Assembly (NCBI GenBank): GCA_019973155.2
Contig: BPQB01000145.1
Coordinates: forward strand, 1 to 41,882
DNA from: Phanerochaete sordida
Lineage: Eukaryota > Basidiomycota > Agaricomycetes > Polyporales > Phanerochaetaceae
DNA: 41,882 nt
Reading direction: 5' to 3'
The position numbers and the translations under genes are program-made. Below are positions 21,904 to 31,967 of the stretch, in pieces. The notes beneath the pieces were generated by a model. That model was not told where the DNA came from, did not search any database, and saw only the letters and a program-made list of their open reading frames with translations. Each line of letters opens with the position of its first letter. The stretch's first letter is position 1.

Positions 21904-24435
21904 TTCTGCATGTCAGAGGTACGCGGTCCATGTCTCGTTTACGCCCAGAAGCCCGCACTCATACTCGCAATAGGAATTGCGGAACAAGCGAGCGATCTCG
22001 CTTGGATGTTCCGAGGACGTACTCATTTCTACTATATGTATACCACCCGCGCTCAGACAACGGTTCCGAGCGCGCATGCGCCGCATACAGGCTGGGCTAT
22101 TATTTGTGTACGCAGATGTATTTACGCTGGGAAGACGGACATGCACAATATGTCAGGCTGTGACTGCTGGAGAGATCGACCCCAGTGCCTTGTAACTCAA
22201 ACCGACGCCCAAGTACACATATATGAGGCCATCATCGCAGCCCTACATCCGTACATCTTGTTCTGAGGCCTGATGCCCCCATCGCTCGCTCCAGCATGCT
22301 GAAGCGCGCCGCTCGCGCAGCAAGCCCATTCGCCCATTTGCCAGCGTCGCCAGCTACCTGACAATCTGACAAGTAGCGTCCTTTGCACGCGGCGTAGCCT
22401 TGAGAAGGCGAGTTGACGTCGATTGCGGGCCCAGTGGCGTACGTCGAGACGTCCTAAACTAGGCTGGAAACGGGCCGAAGCTCCGCTCGGCGGGCACGAT
22501 TTCTTCATCGCTTTTCCAGCTCAATTGGCCAGCATGAATATAATTTCACGCTGTATTTACACTGTACAGATACATCTTCTAATCTAATGTAGCCCAAACA
22601 GATGTAAACTTGTCTTGTTGTGACGGTAGTGGCGTAATTCAAGTCGAATCTCATCATCACACTGCGGCCTCGCGGTCGTAGGTGTCCGGGGTCCTCATGC
22701 CACGAGAGAGGCCGGACCGTCACAGAGGCCACGCCCTCGGTAGCAGAAGATTCATAACAATGCGACGCGGACAGAAGACCAAGGACGAAGTCCGCGTAGT
22801 GCTGCAGAAAGTGCCGTCCCCATGCGTCTTGCTGTCCCGGCACACCATACAGAAGCGGCCTGGTGAGCAGTCAGCCAGCGGCTGCTCAGGCGCACGACGA
22901 TCAGTGATCAAGCAGTTGAGAGACATTGCAGGACGTACGTGTGAAGGTCAGGCGTTGCGAGGACGTCCCGACTGTGGTGCGCTGCGCGACGAAGCTGTGA
23001 GTGAAGCTCCCGGAGCCCGTCAGTTACACGCTGTTAGCCTAGCAGCAATATCGAGGACGTCCCCACGAGAGGAAGCAGGTTCAGCCATCTAAGCTGTAGG
23101 ACAGAATATTGAGTGTATCGAGGGCACCGAGAGGCGCAAGCGAAGTCGGAGATGGACCGACGTCGTGGTGTGAGCCCTGGGCGCCAACGCGTCGAGCGCG
23201 TCCCGTGTTCGCCACACGCGCAATGGCGGAAGCAAACCAAGAAAGTGTACGGCATGACGCAATGGCCTGCACGAAAAGAAGAAATTCTTTCTTTTCGTCC
23301 GATCATTTCGTCATGCTGTGCATTTTCTTCCGTTGCTTCCGTTCTTGCGTGCACAGGGTTCTTGCGCCGGCTTACTACCCCGACAGCCACTGTAAACTTG
23401 CGCACAATGACTACAGCTCGTGTGGCCTCAAAGATGCCCTAGCGCTGCAGCTGTGTGTCTATCCTTGCACAAGTTGCGAGGATGAATCCATAGCTCAGGT
23501 AGCTTTGGCGCTCTGACGCGTCGATAGGCCATTCACAAATACAGACACGGTGAGTCCGCCGGTGCTTTTCTGGGTCCGGGACTGGCATGTTAATGTAGAG
23601 CTGTCTCAAGCAGTCACTTCATCAAGTACAACCCTGCGCATGGGCATGGCTCTTCTTGCCGCGCCCGCCCTGCGCGCACTGCAGCTCCTGGATCGCGACG
23701 CACGCTATGCGGCGCATCGGCGACGCCGCGCCCGTCTGCTTCGACGCCTGCTTGCTCGGCGCGAACACGGGGCCCATGCCGGGGCACTTCGGCGGCGGCG
23801 GCCCCTCGTCCCTGATGCGTGTCGCGCGCATCGTCGGCGTCATCGGCGGGGTCTGACCCGTTCGCGGCGAGGTTCGCGGACGACACAGACGGCACCGGCT
23901 TCCTCGGCGAGCCATCTGCGGGCGTGCGCGGGGCACTGTTGGCGATATTGTACCTTGCCTGATACTCATTTGCACGGTTTTGTAATAGGTTATAGGTAGC
24001 GTCTACGCTGCTTCAAGTCAAATAAAAAGTATCTTGATGTGAGTTGCACGGATGCGGTGCCAAGACGACTCTGACACCCAGGCACTACGGTCATAGGTGT
24101 CCGGGGTCCCCATCTTAGGTGCCGCCGCGTCGGGCAGCACAAAAGCTAGCGTTGCACACGGCGTCGCACGCGATGGCCCTCGCATTATATCTAGTACCGC
24201 CATTTTTATATACCACATCCTACCCGTTCTACTCCATTGCGGAAAACATACCAGAAGAAGCCCGGACCGGTGTGTGTATGCATCGTGCGCGGCCGAAGCA
24301 TAAGCTCGTTGGTACCGCTCCTGTGCGAGTAAATACACAGGGTGTCGCCGTGGCTTGCGGCTGAGATGCATACGTGCGCATCGCATGCGTAGAGATCGGC
24401 GTCGTCAGGTGCAGCAAGGGTCCCTGCGAGGGTGT
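21904..24435. other. No supported gene
   Basis: The interval has scattered short open frames on both strands without recognisable domains. A short similar stretch of about 20 bases around GGTGTCCGGGGTCC occurs at 22680-22697 and 24096-24113; it may be the trace of a repeat but is too short to define. A GC-rich piece at 23640-23900 is open in several frames because of composition. Confidence 0.5.
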
Positions 24436-25458
24436 CTAGAGCTCAAAGGCAGCCGCGGAAACCAGCTTTGCGCGCTGCTCTGCTGCTAGCAGCTCAGCCT
24501 GCACCTTCTCGATCCTCGCTGGCGCTTTCTTAGCCTCCTTACTCACGGCGCGCAGCTCCGAAGCGCGCCTCGCGTCCTACATCCGTTGCACAGTTCCTTA
24601 TCCTGCGTGCTTGAGCTTGGCCTCGTGCGCCGCCTTCGCTGTCTTGCCCTCGAAGTCCCTTCCGACGCGTGAGTCTCCGGCCTCGTGCTGCGCAACTACC
24701 GCCTTCACCGCCTCAATTTTGCGTGTAAACCAGAGTTCAGCCTCGCGCCTGACCTCCTCCGCCCGCTGCTTGAGCTCCTGGCGCAGCCACTCCTCGGTCA
24801 ACTCGGGCATCATCATGGCCTCCTGGTACGCACGCTCGAGCTCCGCCATGCGCCACGCCTCGTCGACCTTGTGTTCCACCTGCTGGTGGGAGCACTTTGG
24901 CTTATTATGCTCCCTCTTCGCCTCTGCCTTCAGCACCGCCTCGCAGTACGCGAGCTCTGCCTGGGCCTTCCGCTTCGCCTCCGTAGCCTTCTGCTTGGCG
25001 TCCTTGCGCAGCGCACACAGTTCGGCCTCCCTCTGCGTGCTCCCTGCACCTTCTGCGCCAGCGCAGTCTGCTTGTGCTCGCGCTTTGCCGTGAGCTCGAC
25101 TTCGCTGCACAGTGTCTCGATATGATTCGAGATCTGGCGGCGCACACGTGCTCGTGCCGCTTCGTGTAACACCATGGCCGTCTTCAGTGCGCGATCGCGC
25201 GCAGCGTTCATACTGGCCGCGTAGCACCGCGTCATGCAGCGCGCACTCTATTTGTGCAGCCTTGCTCTTCTGTGGGCGTGCGCGCTCGCAGGAGCTGCAA
25301 GGCTTGGCCCAGCGCATGAGCATCGCCTCGGCCATGGCGTGCATCTGCCCCTCATGGTCTGCGCGGCTCGTAGCGCCATCACTGCAGCATCGAAGGCGGC
25401 AGTCCATGGTCAACGGCACGAGACAGCGTGTACTGAGATCGCGCGCCAGGGCTGTCAT
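24436..25458 (-). pseudogene. Coiled-coil protein pseudogene
   Basis: On the minus strand this reads as a charged Ala/Glu/Lys/Arg-rich heptad pattern typical of a long coiled coil, for example ELCALRKDAKQKATEAKRKA, EEWLRQELKQRAEEVRREAE and IEKVQAELLAAEQRAKLVSA. The coding quality switches frame twice: a better frame is used around 25090-25215, containing ARDRALKTAMVLHEAARARV, then it returns to the first. In-frame stops at 24598-24600 and just below are followed by further heptad-like sequence to a final stop at 24436-24438. These breaks mark it as a decayed gene. The plus-strand open frames here are its shadow. Family unknown. Confidence 0.55.
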
Positions 25459-25857
25459 GAGGAAAGCGTCGTCAGATCATCCAGTGAATCTAGAGAAGAC
25501 GCGAAGCTTCCCAGGCCCGATGAATTCCGATGAATGCATAGCAAATACAGTGATTTCCCGCTCAACGCACGCTCCCACTCAACGCACACAATATAAGCGC
25601 CCTGGGCCAGCGCGAGTGCCCGCCGCCGCACGCGCCGTTCCGGTATGCAATGTGACGATGTTAAAAACTCATAGTAAATATCGTAAATATATAAGAGTGC
25701 GTGGAGTATTGTGTCTAAGCTCAAATTCTGGCACTCCAGCTATCTGAAGCCGCGTGTCGCAGGTTTCGTGCGTTGAGCAGGAGCGTGCGTTGAGCGTCAA
25801 ATCACTGTAGTCGGAGTGAAAGGTAAGATTACAAAGTAAACTGTACTGTGAGATATA
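25459..25857. other. No supported gene
   Basis: A locally AT-richer stretch at 25630-25860 has short open frames only. No element ends or RNA gene are visible. Confidence 0.5.
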
Positions 25858-26260
25858 TTAAGCTATAAACATATGTACAGAGTGAGCATACGGTCTGCCT
25901 AAGTCCACCCGTTCTCCTGCCAGGTTGTTACCCATCTCTGAGCCACGCAGAATCTGCACCCCACCCGTGCTGTCTGCCTGTGCCCGCCTCGTGTCGGCTG
26001 AGCCATTCGCGAGCGCGAGCACATGTCCGTCACTATGCGCCGTCATGCGCAGCCCGACAAGCGGCGGGTCGATAACCCAGACAAGCGTGACGTTCTTCGT
26101 GCACGCGTGCTGGACAGCGCACCGGAGGGCCAGTAGCTGGGCAGGTGTCAGCAGGGCAGCACAGCAGCAGATGGCGCACATACCTCAAGCACGCTGATCT
26201 AGCGGACGCTGTCCGCGGAGTTCGCGCTCGACGTGTCGACCGCCGCGCCGGAGATCTGTG
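25858..26260 (-). pseudogene. Unidentified gene fragment with one intron
   Basis: The minus strand shows an exon-like piece with ISGAAVDTSSANSADSVR, a stop codon, then ISVLE. A GTATGT...CAG intron follows (26183-26137), then a second exon with LALRCAVQHACTKNVTLVWV and IDPPLVGLRMTAHSDGHV. The spliced order reads like a conserved protein, but I could not assign a family. The internal stop suggests it is dead. It lies just downstream of the MMS19 pseudogene on the same strand but does not look like MMS19. Confidence 0.3.
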
Positions 26261-26768
26261 CGAGCTAGCGAGCGATATTTGATATCGCAGTACGCCGACG
26301 GGCGCATTCTCGTCGTCGGCGGCGTGTCTGCCACTGTGCGCGATGCTCGCGGTGAATTAGCGGCCCGCCTCTCTTTATGCGCTGCACTGACGGCCCCGAC
26401 AGTGTGTTCGCGTGCGGCGCTGGCTTGCAGCAGAACTCGCGCCGACGAGGACTTCGCGCTCGCGCAGCTTCGGCTGGCGTTAGTCATGCGGGTGTCTAGG
26501 CTTGCGCCGCGGCTGGCCGGCCGGTGCGTACACGCCTTGTTCGGATACACCGCGCTGATGTTTCTTGCAGCGACTACACCGGCCTGAGCGGCGTGGCCCG
26601 CGGCTGAGAGTTCGTTCTGCAGCTTGGACTTGCGCTGCGCTGGACTCGCGTCGAGCGCAAGCGTGCGACGGCCGCGGTGCTGCTCTTTATGTGCGTCCTG
26701 CAAATCGCCTGACGGTGGTGGCTGAATCGATCTGGTTAGATTGGGAGGCGGCAGAATAGTGTATGAAC
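26261..26768. other. No supported gene
   Basis: A minus-strand open frame spans this stretch and continues into neighbours, but it has a low-complexity Arg/Ala/Ser composition typical of GC-rich non-coding sequence. It probably separates two unrelated gene remnants. Confidence 0.4.
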
Positions 26769-28715
26769 TCACCAAAATCGGGACAGCCGACGGCAGAGTT
26801 GTGAATTTCGGCTTCCAAGTGAGGCTTGACGCATGCTCGCGACGAGGGCGCAGCTCGTCTTGGACTCGGAGTCTGCAACCGCGAGCAGCGTGTCGATTGT
26901 GTTTGCACGCATCTCTGCGTCGGGCAGGTCGAGCTCGCACAGGAGCAGCGGCATCAGCTGGGCGCGGCGTCAGCGGGCGCACACCGTGACCGCAGAGCAG
27001 CGGGGAAGGCGCACCGCGGGCAGCTCGTCCAGGTATGCCGTCTTGGGGATCGAGCGGATGAGCGATGTCAGCGCCACGAGGTATGTGTTCTGCCGGCGGG
27101 AGTTTGCCCGTCCAGGAGACCGGAGCCCCGGGGGCGGTCAGCGCGACGTTCGAGATAGCGGCTGAGTGGAGACGCACCGAAAGCAGTCTTCGCGCCGTCG
27201 GTGATACGCGGGACCATGACGGTTGCGGACTTCTGTGCGTACAGAAACTGCAGAAGCATTGTCAGCGGGGCTTCGGGGGCGCTTGGCAGGGCACAACTGG
27301 CCTTGATGACGGTGTGGGGCTTCTTCGTCAGGATGATCTTGTCGCTGCTCACGACCTATCCGATCGCGCGCGCGGCATCCTAGCCCACGTCGTTGTCGTC
27401 GAAGAACTCGATAAGGCGGTCCTTGAGCCGAAGGGTGTTCGCGGACGTGTAGGGCTTTTGTCATCTGCACGCACCGTCAGCATTGGTGGAGGAGGGTTTG
27501 GCGGGAGGCGTATCCATGTCCAAGCAGTGATGACTCGGCGACGAACAAGCGGAGCCCGGGAAACGTTCTTCGCCCGAGGCAACCAGTTGCTCTCCAGCTT
27601 GTGCGCGAGGAATGCTTGGAACCCTAACGCACATAGTCAATGTATGTGAGATATCATGGAAATGTCTGGCGCACCTTCAGTCCCGGGCCGTTTGTTGAGC
27701 GCAGCCGCCACCACATACTCAGCTGCATCGCTCTGGTGCCTGCTATCAGTATGGAAGACGCCCCACTGCAAGAGTATATCGACGAACGCACTTTCGTCCG
27801 GTACCGCAAGTGCGACCTCTTTGTGCATCGCCACTACCGCGGCAGAGACCTGAAGGACAGAGGCATCTGGCTATATGCGCTCTCGAGGTAAGCATTTGAC
27901 GATTCCATTACACGGATAGACGTACCGCGAATGGCGCGAACGTTTTGTCTTCGGGGAGCTTGTGCTACCCCTCCACAATGCCTTGCAGCTGCTCATACAG
28001 GCACGCCAAAAAGAGCGCCCTGACGAACTCCTCCTGTGTTCTGCACAGCATCAGCACCCCTCCTTCCTCCACAGACCAGACAAAGACTGACGGGATATCA
28101 ACAGTCTGCAGCACGAGCATGCCGATCTCCGCCGAGACCGCGACGGGCCGCGGGTCGCTCGCGACGCTCTCCGCGCTGTCGGGCGCGAGCGCCGCGTACA
28201 CGTGCAGGTTGCACAGTGCCCGCAGCAGCCGCGTGGCGTACGCGAGCACGTCGCCTTCGCCGTGCGCAACCTTCGCGCTCAGCGCGTCCGTGAGCGTGCG
28301 CAGGAGCGTGTGCGCGTACGCCGCCGTGGGCTCCGCTTTCTCTGCAACGTGGTCCTCGGCGGGCCCTTCGGTGGCGCAGGGGGGCACGCAGAGCGCGTTG
28401 AGCATCGCGAAGAGGTCCGCCTGCATGCAGAGCCGCTTCAGGAACACAAGCGTCGCCCACACCGTGAGACGCGCGACGTCGTCCGCGCGCACGAGCACGG
28501 CGGCAGGCAGCGTGCCGAAGAGCGGCGGCGATGGCGTCTCTGCGACGTGCTACGGCGCGAGCGCGGAGACCGCGCCGAGAAACGCGAGGCCCTTGTCGCT
28601 ATGCAGCGTCAGCGTGCGGCGACGTTGGCCAGGGAGACCACTCACCTCACGTCCTCGCCGAGGAGCTCGTTCACGCTGTGCACGACAAAGCCGATATAAT
28701 CAGAGCCCCGCACGC
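26769..28715 (-). pseudogene. MMS19 (MET18) pseudogene, HEAT-repeat region
   Basis: MMS19 is the HEAT-repeat adaptor of the cytosolic iron-sulfur targeting complex, which hands clusters to DNA replication and repair enzymes. The minus strand reads family-like segments in N-to-C order: YIGFVVHSVNELLGEDVR, an intron, KGLAFLGAVSALAP, a stop, WATLVFLKRLCMQADLFAML, a piece with YAHTLLRTLTDAL, then KLPEDKTFAPFAV. Next come TLRLKDRLIEFFDDNDVG, LLQFLYAQKSATVMVPRI, YLVALTSLIRSIPKTAYLDE and LDLPDAEMRANTIDTLLAVA. The later pieces match the C-terminal HEAT region. Premature in-frame stops lie at 28550-28552, 27965-27967, 27380-27382 and 27356-27358. The N-terminal half and the final C-terminal repeats are missing. 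It cannot make MMS19; a working copy must lie elsewhere if the gene is essential. Confidence 0.75.
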
Positions 28716-29730
28716 GAGCCAAACGACTGCGCGTACGCACCAATTGGGCATCCGCACGTCCACAAATACCGCTACAGAGTGCCATCGAGGCGCGTTCTTG
28801 CTGAGTCGACATGAGAGGGCATTTGGCGAGGGCCGCGCGCTGCGCAAGACATGGACGCCGTCGTCCAGGCCATCCGCATGGACGTGCTTCTGTAGCTTGA
28901 CGGTCCAGTGAGTTTTCTGGTCCGCTTTCCAGGAGCCGATTTGACGTTCCGCAACAGACTTGCATCTGGCGAGCGAGGTTCTGGCACTGCCAACACACTC
29001 AGAAATGCATACGAAGACCCAGAATGCGAGAACGCACCTGTCCGTCCCTAGGGCGAGCGGCGGAGCGTTCAACTCGGTGCGTTCTGGGTGCAGAGCAGAG
29101 AAAGATGTCTGTGCTGGCGAGGGTGGACAGCTGGCGCAGAGGCGCAGAAGTCGGGAGAGACGAGGGTGGCAGTGTGAATGCAGTCATCTTGGAGTCGATA
29201 TCGCGAGGTGTGGGCGAGGTCGAGGGCGCAGGAGTTCGAGAAGAATCCTGCGCGCGAGTGCACTCAGCACATTGCATGGACCAATTAAGCGCCTTAAGAC
29301 GCAATGCTCGCAGCCCCCTCGTGCACGATATAGAATTATTGCAGAGGTAATTTTTACACATTCATGTAGCTGTAAAGGTCCTGTACTTTCTGTATACCTC
29401 AAAGACAAGATGTGCAGCAGTGCACCAACGAAGACCACCGTGCCGGTGAGTCTAAGCGCCCATTCAGCGTCGACTTCGGCAACGACGGCGACAACGCAAA
29501 TCCTGGGCGGTTAGCATATAGAGGTGACGAGGGAAGACAAGATGCCCTTGGGTAGTGCTATGCACGTTACCGAGAGGATATAGCCAGGGGAGAGAGCTAC
29601 ATAAATCGCCGAAGTTCGACTACAAACGTTGTATTCAACCCTAACCCCGTTTTGATCGACTTAACTAATGGAGCATACAAAAAAGGTTCCCACGGTTTTG
29701 CACTCGTTTTTCGTGACGGAGTCCACGAGG
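28716..29730. other. No supported gene
   Basis: Short open frames on both strands show no domains. The stretch 29510-29760 is AT-richer than the rest. No element boundary was found until the LTR element at 29977. Confidence 0.5.
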
Positions 29731-29976
29731 TCAAAATCTGCCCGTAGGGCCGGGGGTGGAATATAAACGTTTCTTCATAAATTCAGAAATCGTAACATCG
29801 GATGCTATAGCTGGTATTGTTATCAGCAGCGACCAGAAAGGTCGGACGAAGATCGTGCGTACAGTTGTGCGTCGCCGACCGACGAAGGACCCGCCTCGGA
29901 AGTTCAGCGTGAAGATGTGACAGGCTGGGGCGGTGTGCTTGTGCACGCGTCGCTTGATTCCACATCGAGCGTGCCG
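29731..29976 (-). other. Downstream half of an open frame split by the LTR element
   Basis: If the LTR element and one copy of its TGCCG duplication are left out, the minus-strand frame that ends upstream in RTASSYARH continues here to a stop at 29731. It passes through RVHKHTAPACHIFTLNFRGG and FMKKRLYSTPGPTGRF. Together with 31669-31967 this gives a frame of roughly 180 codons. Continuity across a removed insertion is suggestive, but the protein is unidentified and could be chance. Confidence 0.3.
29972..29976 (+). repeat. Target-site duplication TGCCG (left)
   Basis: The five bases TGCCG directly flank the left LTR and recur at 31669-31673 next to the right LTR. Five bases is the usual duplication size for Copia elements. 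Confidence 0.9.
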
Positions 29977-30206
29977 TGTTGAAAAGCGGGGTCGCGCGAA
30001 CGAGGGGTGGCGGTCAAGGAGGCAAACGCGCAAGGCGTTCACGTTCGATTCGGTGAGTCTATGTACTCTACGACATGACTCGGGGCCTAACGACGGATCT
30101 CCAGGTACAAGACGATGGTGCTAAGATAGACAAATAGATGTAAACAAATAGCGCACGAGCGCCGTGAGCGCGAGCTCGAAATGACAAACGTTCGTAAATT
30201 CTGACA
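29977..30206 (-). repeat. LTR (3' LTR in element orientation)
   Basis: Plus strand runs TGTTGAAAAG...TTCTGACA; in element orientation it starts TGTCAGAATT and ends TTTTCAACA, with the TG...CA ends typical of LTRs. It is identical to 31439-31668 except for one G/A difference at 30030 versus 31492. Confidence 0.92.
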
Positions 30207-30217
30207 CACCCCCGCGA
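30207..30217 (-). other. Polypurine tract candidate
   Basis: In element orientation the sequence CGCGGGGGTG lies immediately before the 3' LTR. A G-rich purine run at this position is what primes plus-strand synthesis in LTR elements. Confidence 0.5.
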
Positions 30218-30264
30218 GCGAAGAGCGAAACGGCGCGAGGGGATATAATGCGCACCCCCGCAAG

Positions 30265-31110
30265 CTACCAACCTTCGTCGATCTCGACGATGTTGCTGCG
30301 CGTGGGCCTGGGTGCGACGACGACGGACGCGGCGTGCGCTTCGGCGACCTTCGCGACGGGTGCGGAACGCGGCGACGAGCAGTTCGCCTGGTAGTGACCC
30401 TTTTCGCCGCAGTTGTAGCAGGTGATGCGGGCGAGTCTTACGGCGGCGTCGGCGGCGTTCGACGGTGCGGTGCGCTTTGCAGCGGCTTTCGTGACGGCGG
30501 CGGCGGCGGACTCCTCGAGAGTCTCCTCGGCGGTGGCGACGGCGACGTGACGGGATTCCTCATTCAAGAGGCGGGAGATGACGTTGGGGAGGGTGAGCTC
30601 GTCGGTGGGCATGGCGTCGAGCGTAACGACGAACATGTCGTACGCACGGGGAAGGCCCATGGTGAGCGCGAGGATGATGTCTTCGTCGTTGACGGTGACC
30701 CCGAGCGCGCGCAGGCGTTGCGCGAGCGTGCGGACCTCGGCGATGTACGACGCCATTGACTGGTCGGGCTTCAGCTTGACGCTGTGAAAGCGGCGACGCA
30801 TGGACATGCGGGTGGTGTTGCCGACAGGGCGGTGCATCCGAGTGAGTTCTTCAATCATCTCGTACGCAGTCGGGAGGAGCTGCAGGTGCGACAGCTCGGT
30901 TTCCTCGACATGGAGAATGATCTCTGCCATCGACTCCTTGTTCTTCCTCTCCCACTCCTTCACTCCCTTCGAGTTCGGCCCAGTCTCCGGCTTCGACAGC
31001 TCTCCGAACGCGACGGCTTCGAGACCTTTGCGGGTCAGCAGGGCATGGATGAGGATGACCCATACCTCGAAGTTCGTGCCGTTCAGCTTCGAGACTCCGG
31101 GCGGCGACAT
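30265..31110 (-). CDS. Copia-type Gag protein (281 residues)
   Basis: This is the structural capsid protein of the LTR element. The N-terminus reads SKLNGTNFEVWVILIHALLT, the usual opening of Copia gag polypeptides of the UBN2 type. It is followed by the helical capsid region with LQLLPTAYEMIEELTRMH and MASYIAEVRTLAQRLRALG. An Ala-rich linker at about 190-225 leads to a CCHC zinc knuckle at residues 231-244 (C-x2-C-x4-H-x4-C: Cys231, Cys234, His239, Cys244), the nucleic-acid binding motif. The protein ends 37 residues later at a stop, with no protease or integrase in any downstream frame. The frame is undamaged, so it may be expressed from the LTR promoter and package its own RNA using a partner's enzymes. 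Confidence 0.9.
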   Translation of the reverse strand: MSPPGVSKLNGTNFEVWVILIHALLTRKGLEAVAFGELSKPETGPNSKGVKEWERKNKESMAEIILHVEETELSHLQLLPTAYEMIEELTRMHRPVGNTTRMSMRRRFHSVKLKPDQSMASYIAEVRTLAQRLRALGVTVNDEDIILALTMGLPRAYDMFVVTLDAMPTDELTLPNVISRLLNEESRHVAVATAEETLEESAAAAVTKAAAKRTAPSNAADAAVRLARITCYNCGEKGHYQANCSSPRSAPVAKVAEAHAASVVVAPRPTRSNIVEIDEGW

Positions 31111-31159
31111 GGTGACGATGGTGTGACGACGGCGATGTGACGACGACGATGGGTTGCGC

Positions 31160-31322
31160 GGCTTCGGCCCCGGCGGCTAGGTTCGACGACGACGGCGGCG
31201 ACGGTGCTGGCTTCGGCCCCAGCGGGCAGGTACGACGACGGTCCGGCTTCGGCCCCGGTGGCGGTTCGACGGCGGTGCTGGCTTCGGCCCCAGCGGGCGG
31301 TTACGACGACGACGGCGACGGT
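31160..31322 (-). repeat. GC-rich tandem repeat in the element leader
   Basis: Four units of roughly 35-50 bases share the word GGCTTCGGCCCC (starts near 31160, 31209, 31245 and 31280 on plus), followed by GACGACGGC-rich arms. Two weaker units with CTTCGGCCTCG follow to about 31380. It lies between the 5' LTR and the gag start, where a packaging signal or primer site would be expected. Confidence 0.7.
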
Positions 31323-31438
31323 TGAGCGACTTCGGCCTCGCTCGGGCGGGTTCGACGGGTTGAACGACTTCGGCCTCGTTCAGGCAGGGGGGCAACGACG
31401 CGAAACGGCGACGACCTCGGCGGGGTGTTGCGCGTTTG

Positions 31439-31668
31439 TGTTGAAAAGCGGGGTCGCGCGAACGAGGGGTGGCGGTCAAGGAGGCAAACGCACAAGGCGT
31501 TCACGTTCGATTCGGTGAGTCTATGTACTCTACGACATGACTCGGGGCCTAACGACGGATCTCCAGGTACAAGACGATGGTGCTAAGATAGACAAATAGA
31601 TGTAAACAAATAGCGCACGAGCGCCGTGAGCGCGAGCTCGAAATGACAAACGTTCGTAAATTCTGACA
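31439..31668 (-). repeat. LTR (5' LTR in element orientation)
   Basis: This is the 230-base partner of 29977-30206. The minus-strand LTR should hold the promoter and transcript start of the element; a T-rich stretch in its first half is the only feature I see. The expected tRNA primer binding site next to its inner end was not recognisable. Confidence 0.92.
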
Positions 31669-31673
31669 TGCCG
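31669..31673 (+). repeat. Target-site duplication TGCCG (right)
   Basis: This perfectly matches 29972-29976 on the other side of the element. Confidence 0.9.
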
Positions 31674-31967
31674 AGCATAGCTTGAGGCGGTCCTTTTCTT
31701 AAGTACGGCGATCGCGTCTGCAGAAGGGAGGTCTCGCACAACCGCCCGGTGGCCGGCCGTGCACGAGATCTGCGCCAACACGACGTCGGCCGGCCGCTCT
31801 GTCGCGCTGAGGATGTCAAGACGAGCCCTGTGTGTGCCGGCGAGGAGTCCTGATACTCGTGTATGGACCTTGAGATCTTGATACGTCAGGGTGCGAGGAT
31901 TGGAGGGCCGGCGGCGGGACAGGCGGCGTAAACGGACGCGGGTACGACGGTTGGGTCCAGGAGACAC
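31669..31967 (-). other. Upstream half of an open frame split by the LTR element
   Basis: A minus-strand frame runs from 31967 to the insertion point with residues such as LLAGTHRARLDILSATERPA and LPSADAIAVLKKRTASSYAR. It continues in frame at 29971 when the element is removed. No domain is recognised, and the start codon is uncertain because the frame is open further up. Confidence 0.3.

Larger units (their letters stand above)
29977..31668 (-). mobile_element. Gag-only Copia-type LTR retrotransposon (1.69 kb)
   Basis: Two direct 230-base LTRs flank a 1.23-kb interior holding one gene, a Copia-type gag on the minus strand. No protease, integrase, reverse transcriptase or RNase H sequence is present, and the gag frame ends with its own stop just before the downstream LTR. 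This is the layout described for non-autonomous terminal-repeat elements with a GAG domain (TR-GAG) in plants. It would need enzymes from a full-length relative. The LTRs differ at a single position and the target duplication is perfect, which points to a recent insertion. Confidence 0.9.

Noticed and set aside
24611..25125. Plus-strand Ser/Ala/Leu-rich open frames
   Set aside because: They are the antisense shadow of the minus-strand coiled-coil pseudogene, where the coding pattern is far more convincing.
31438..31439. tRNA primer binding site next to the 5' LTR
   Set aside because: The sequence inside the LTR (CAAACGCGC on the minus strand) does not match a tRNA 3' end that I can recognise, so no site was called.
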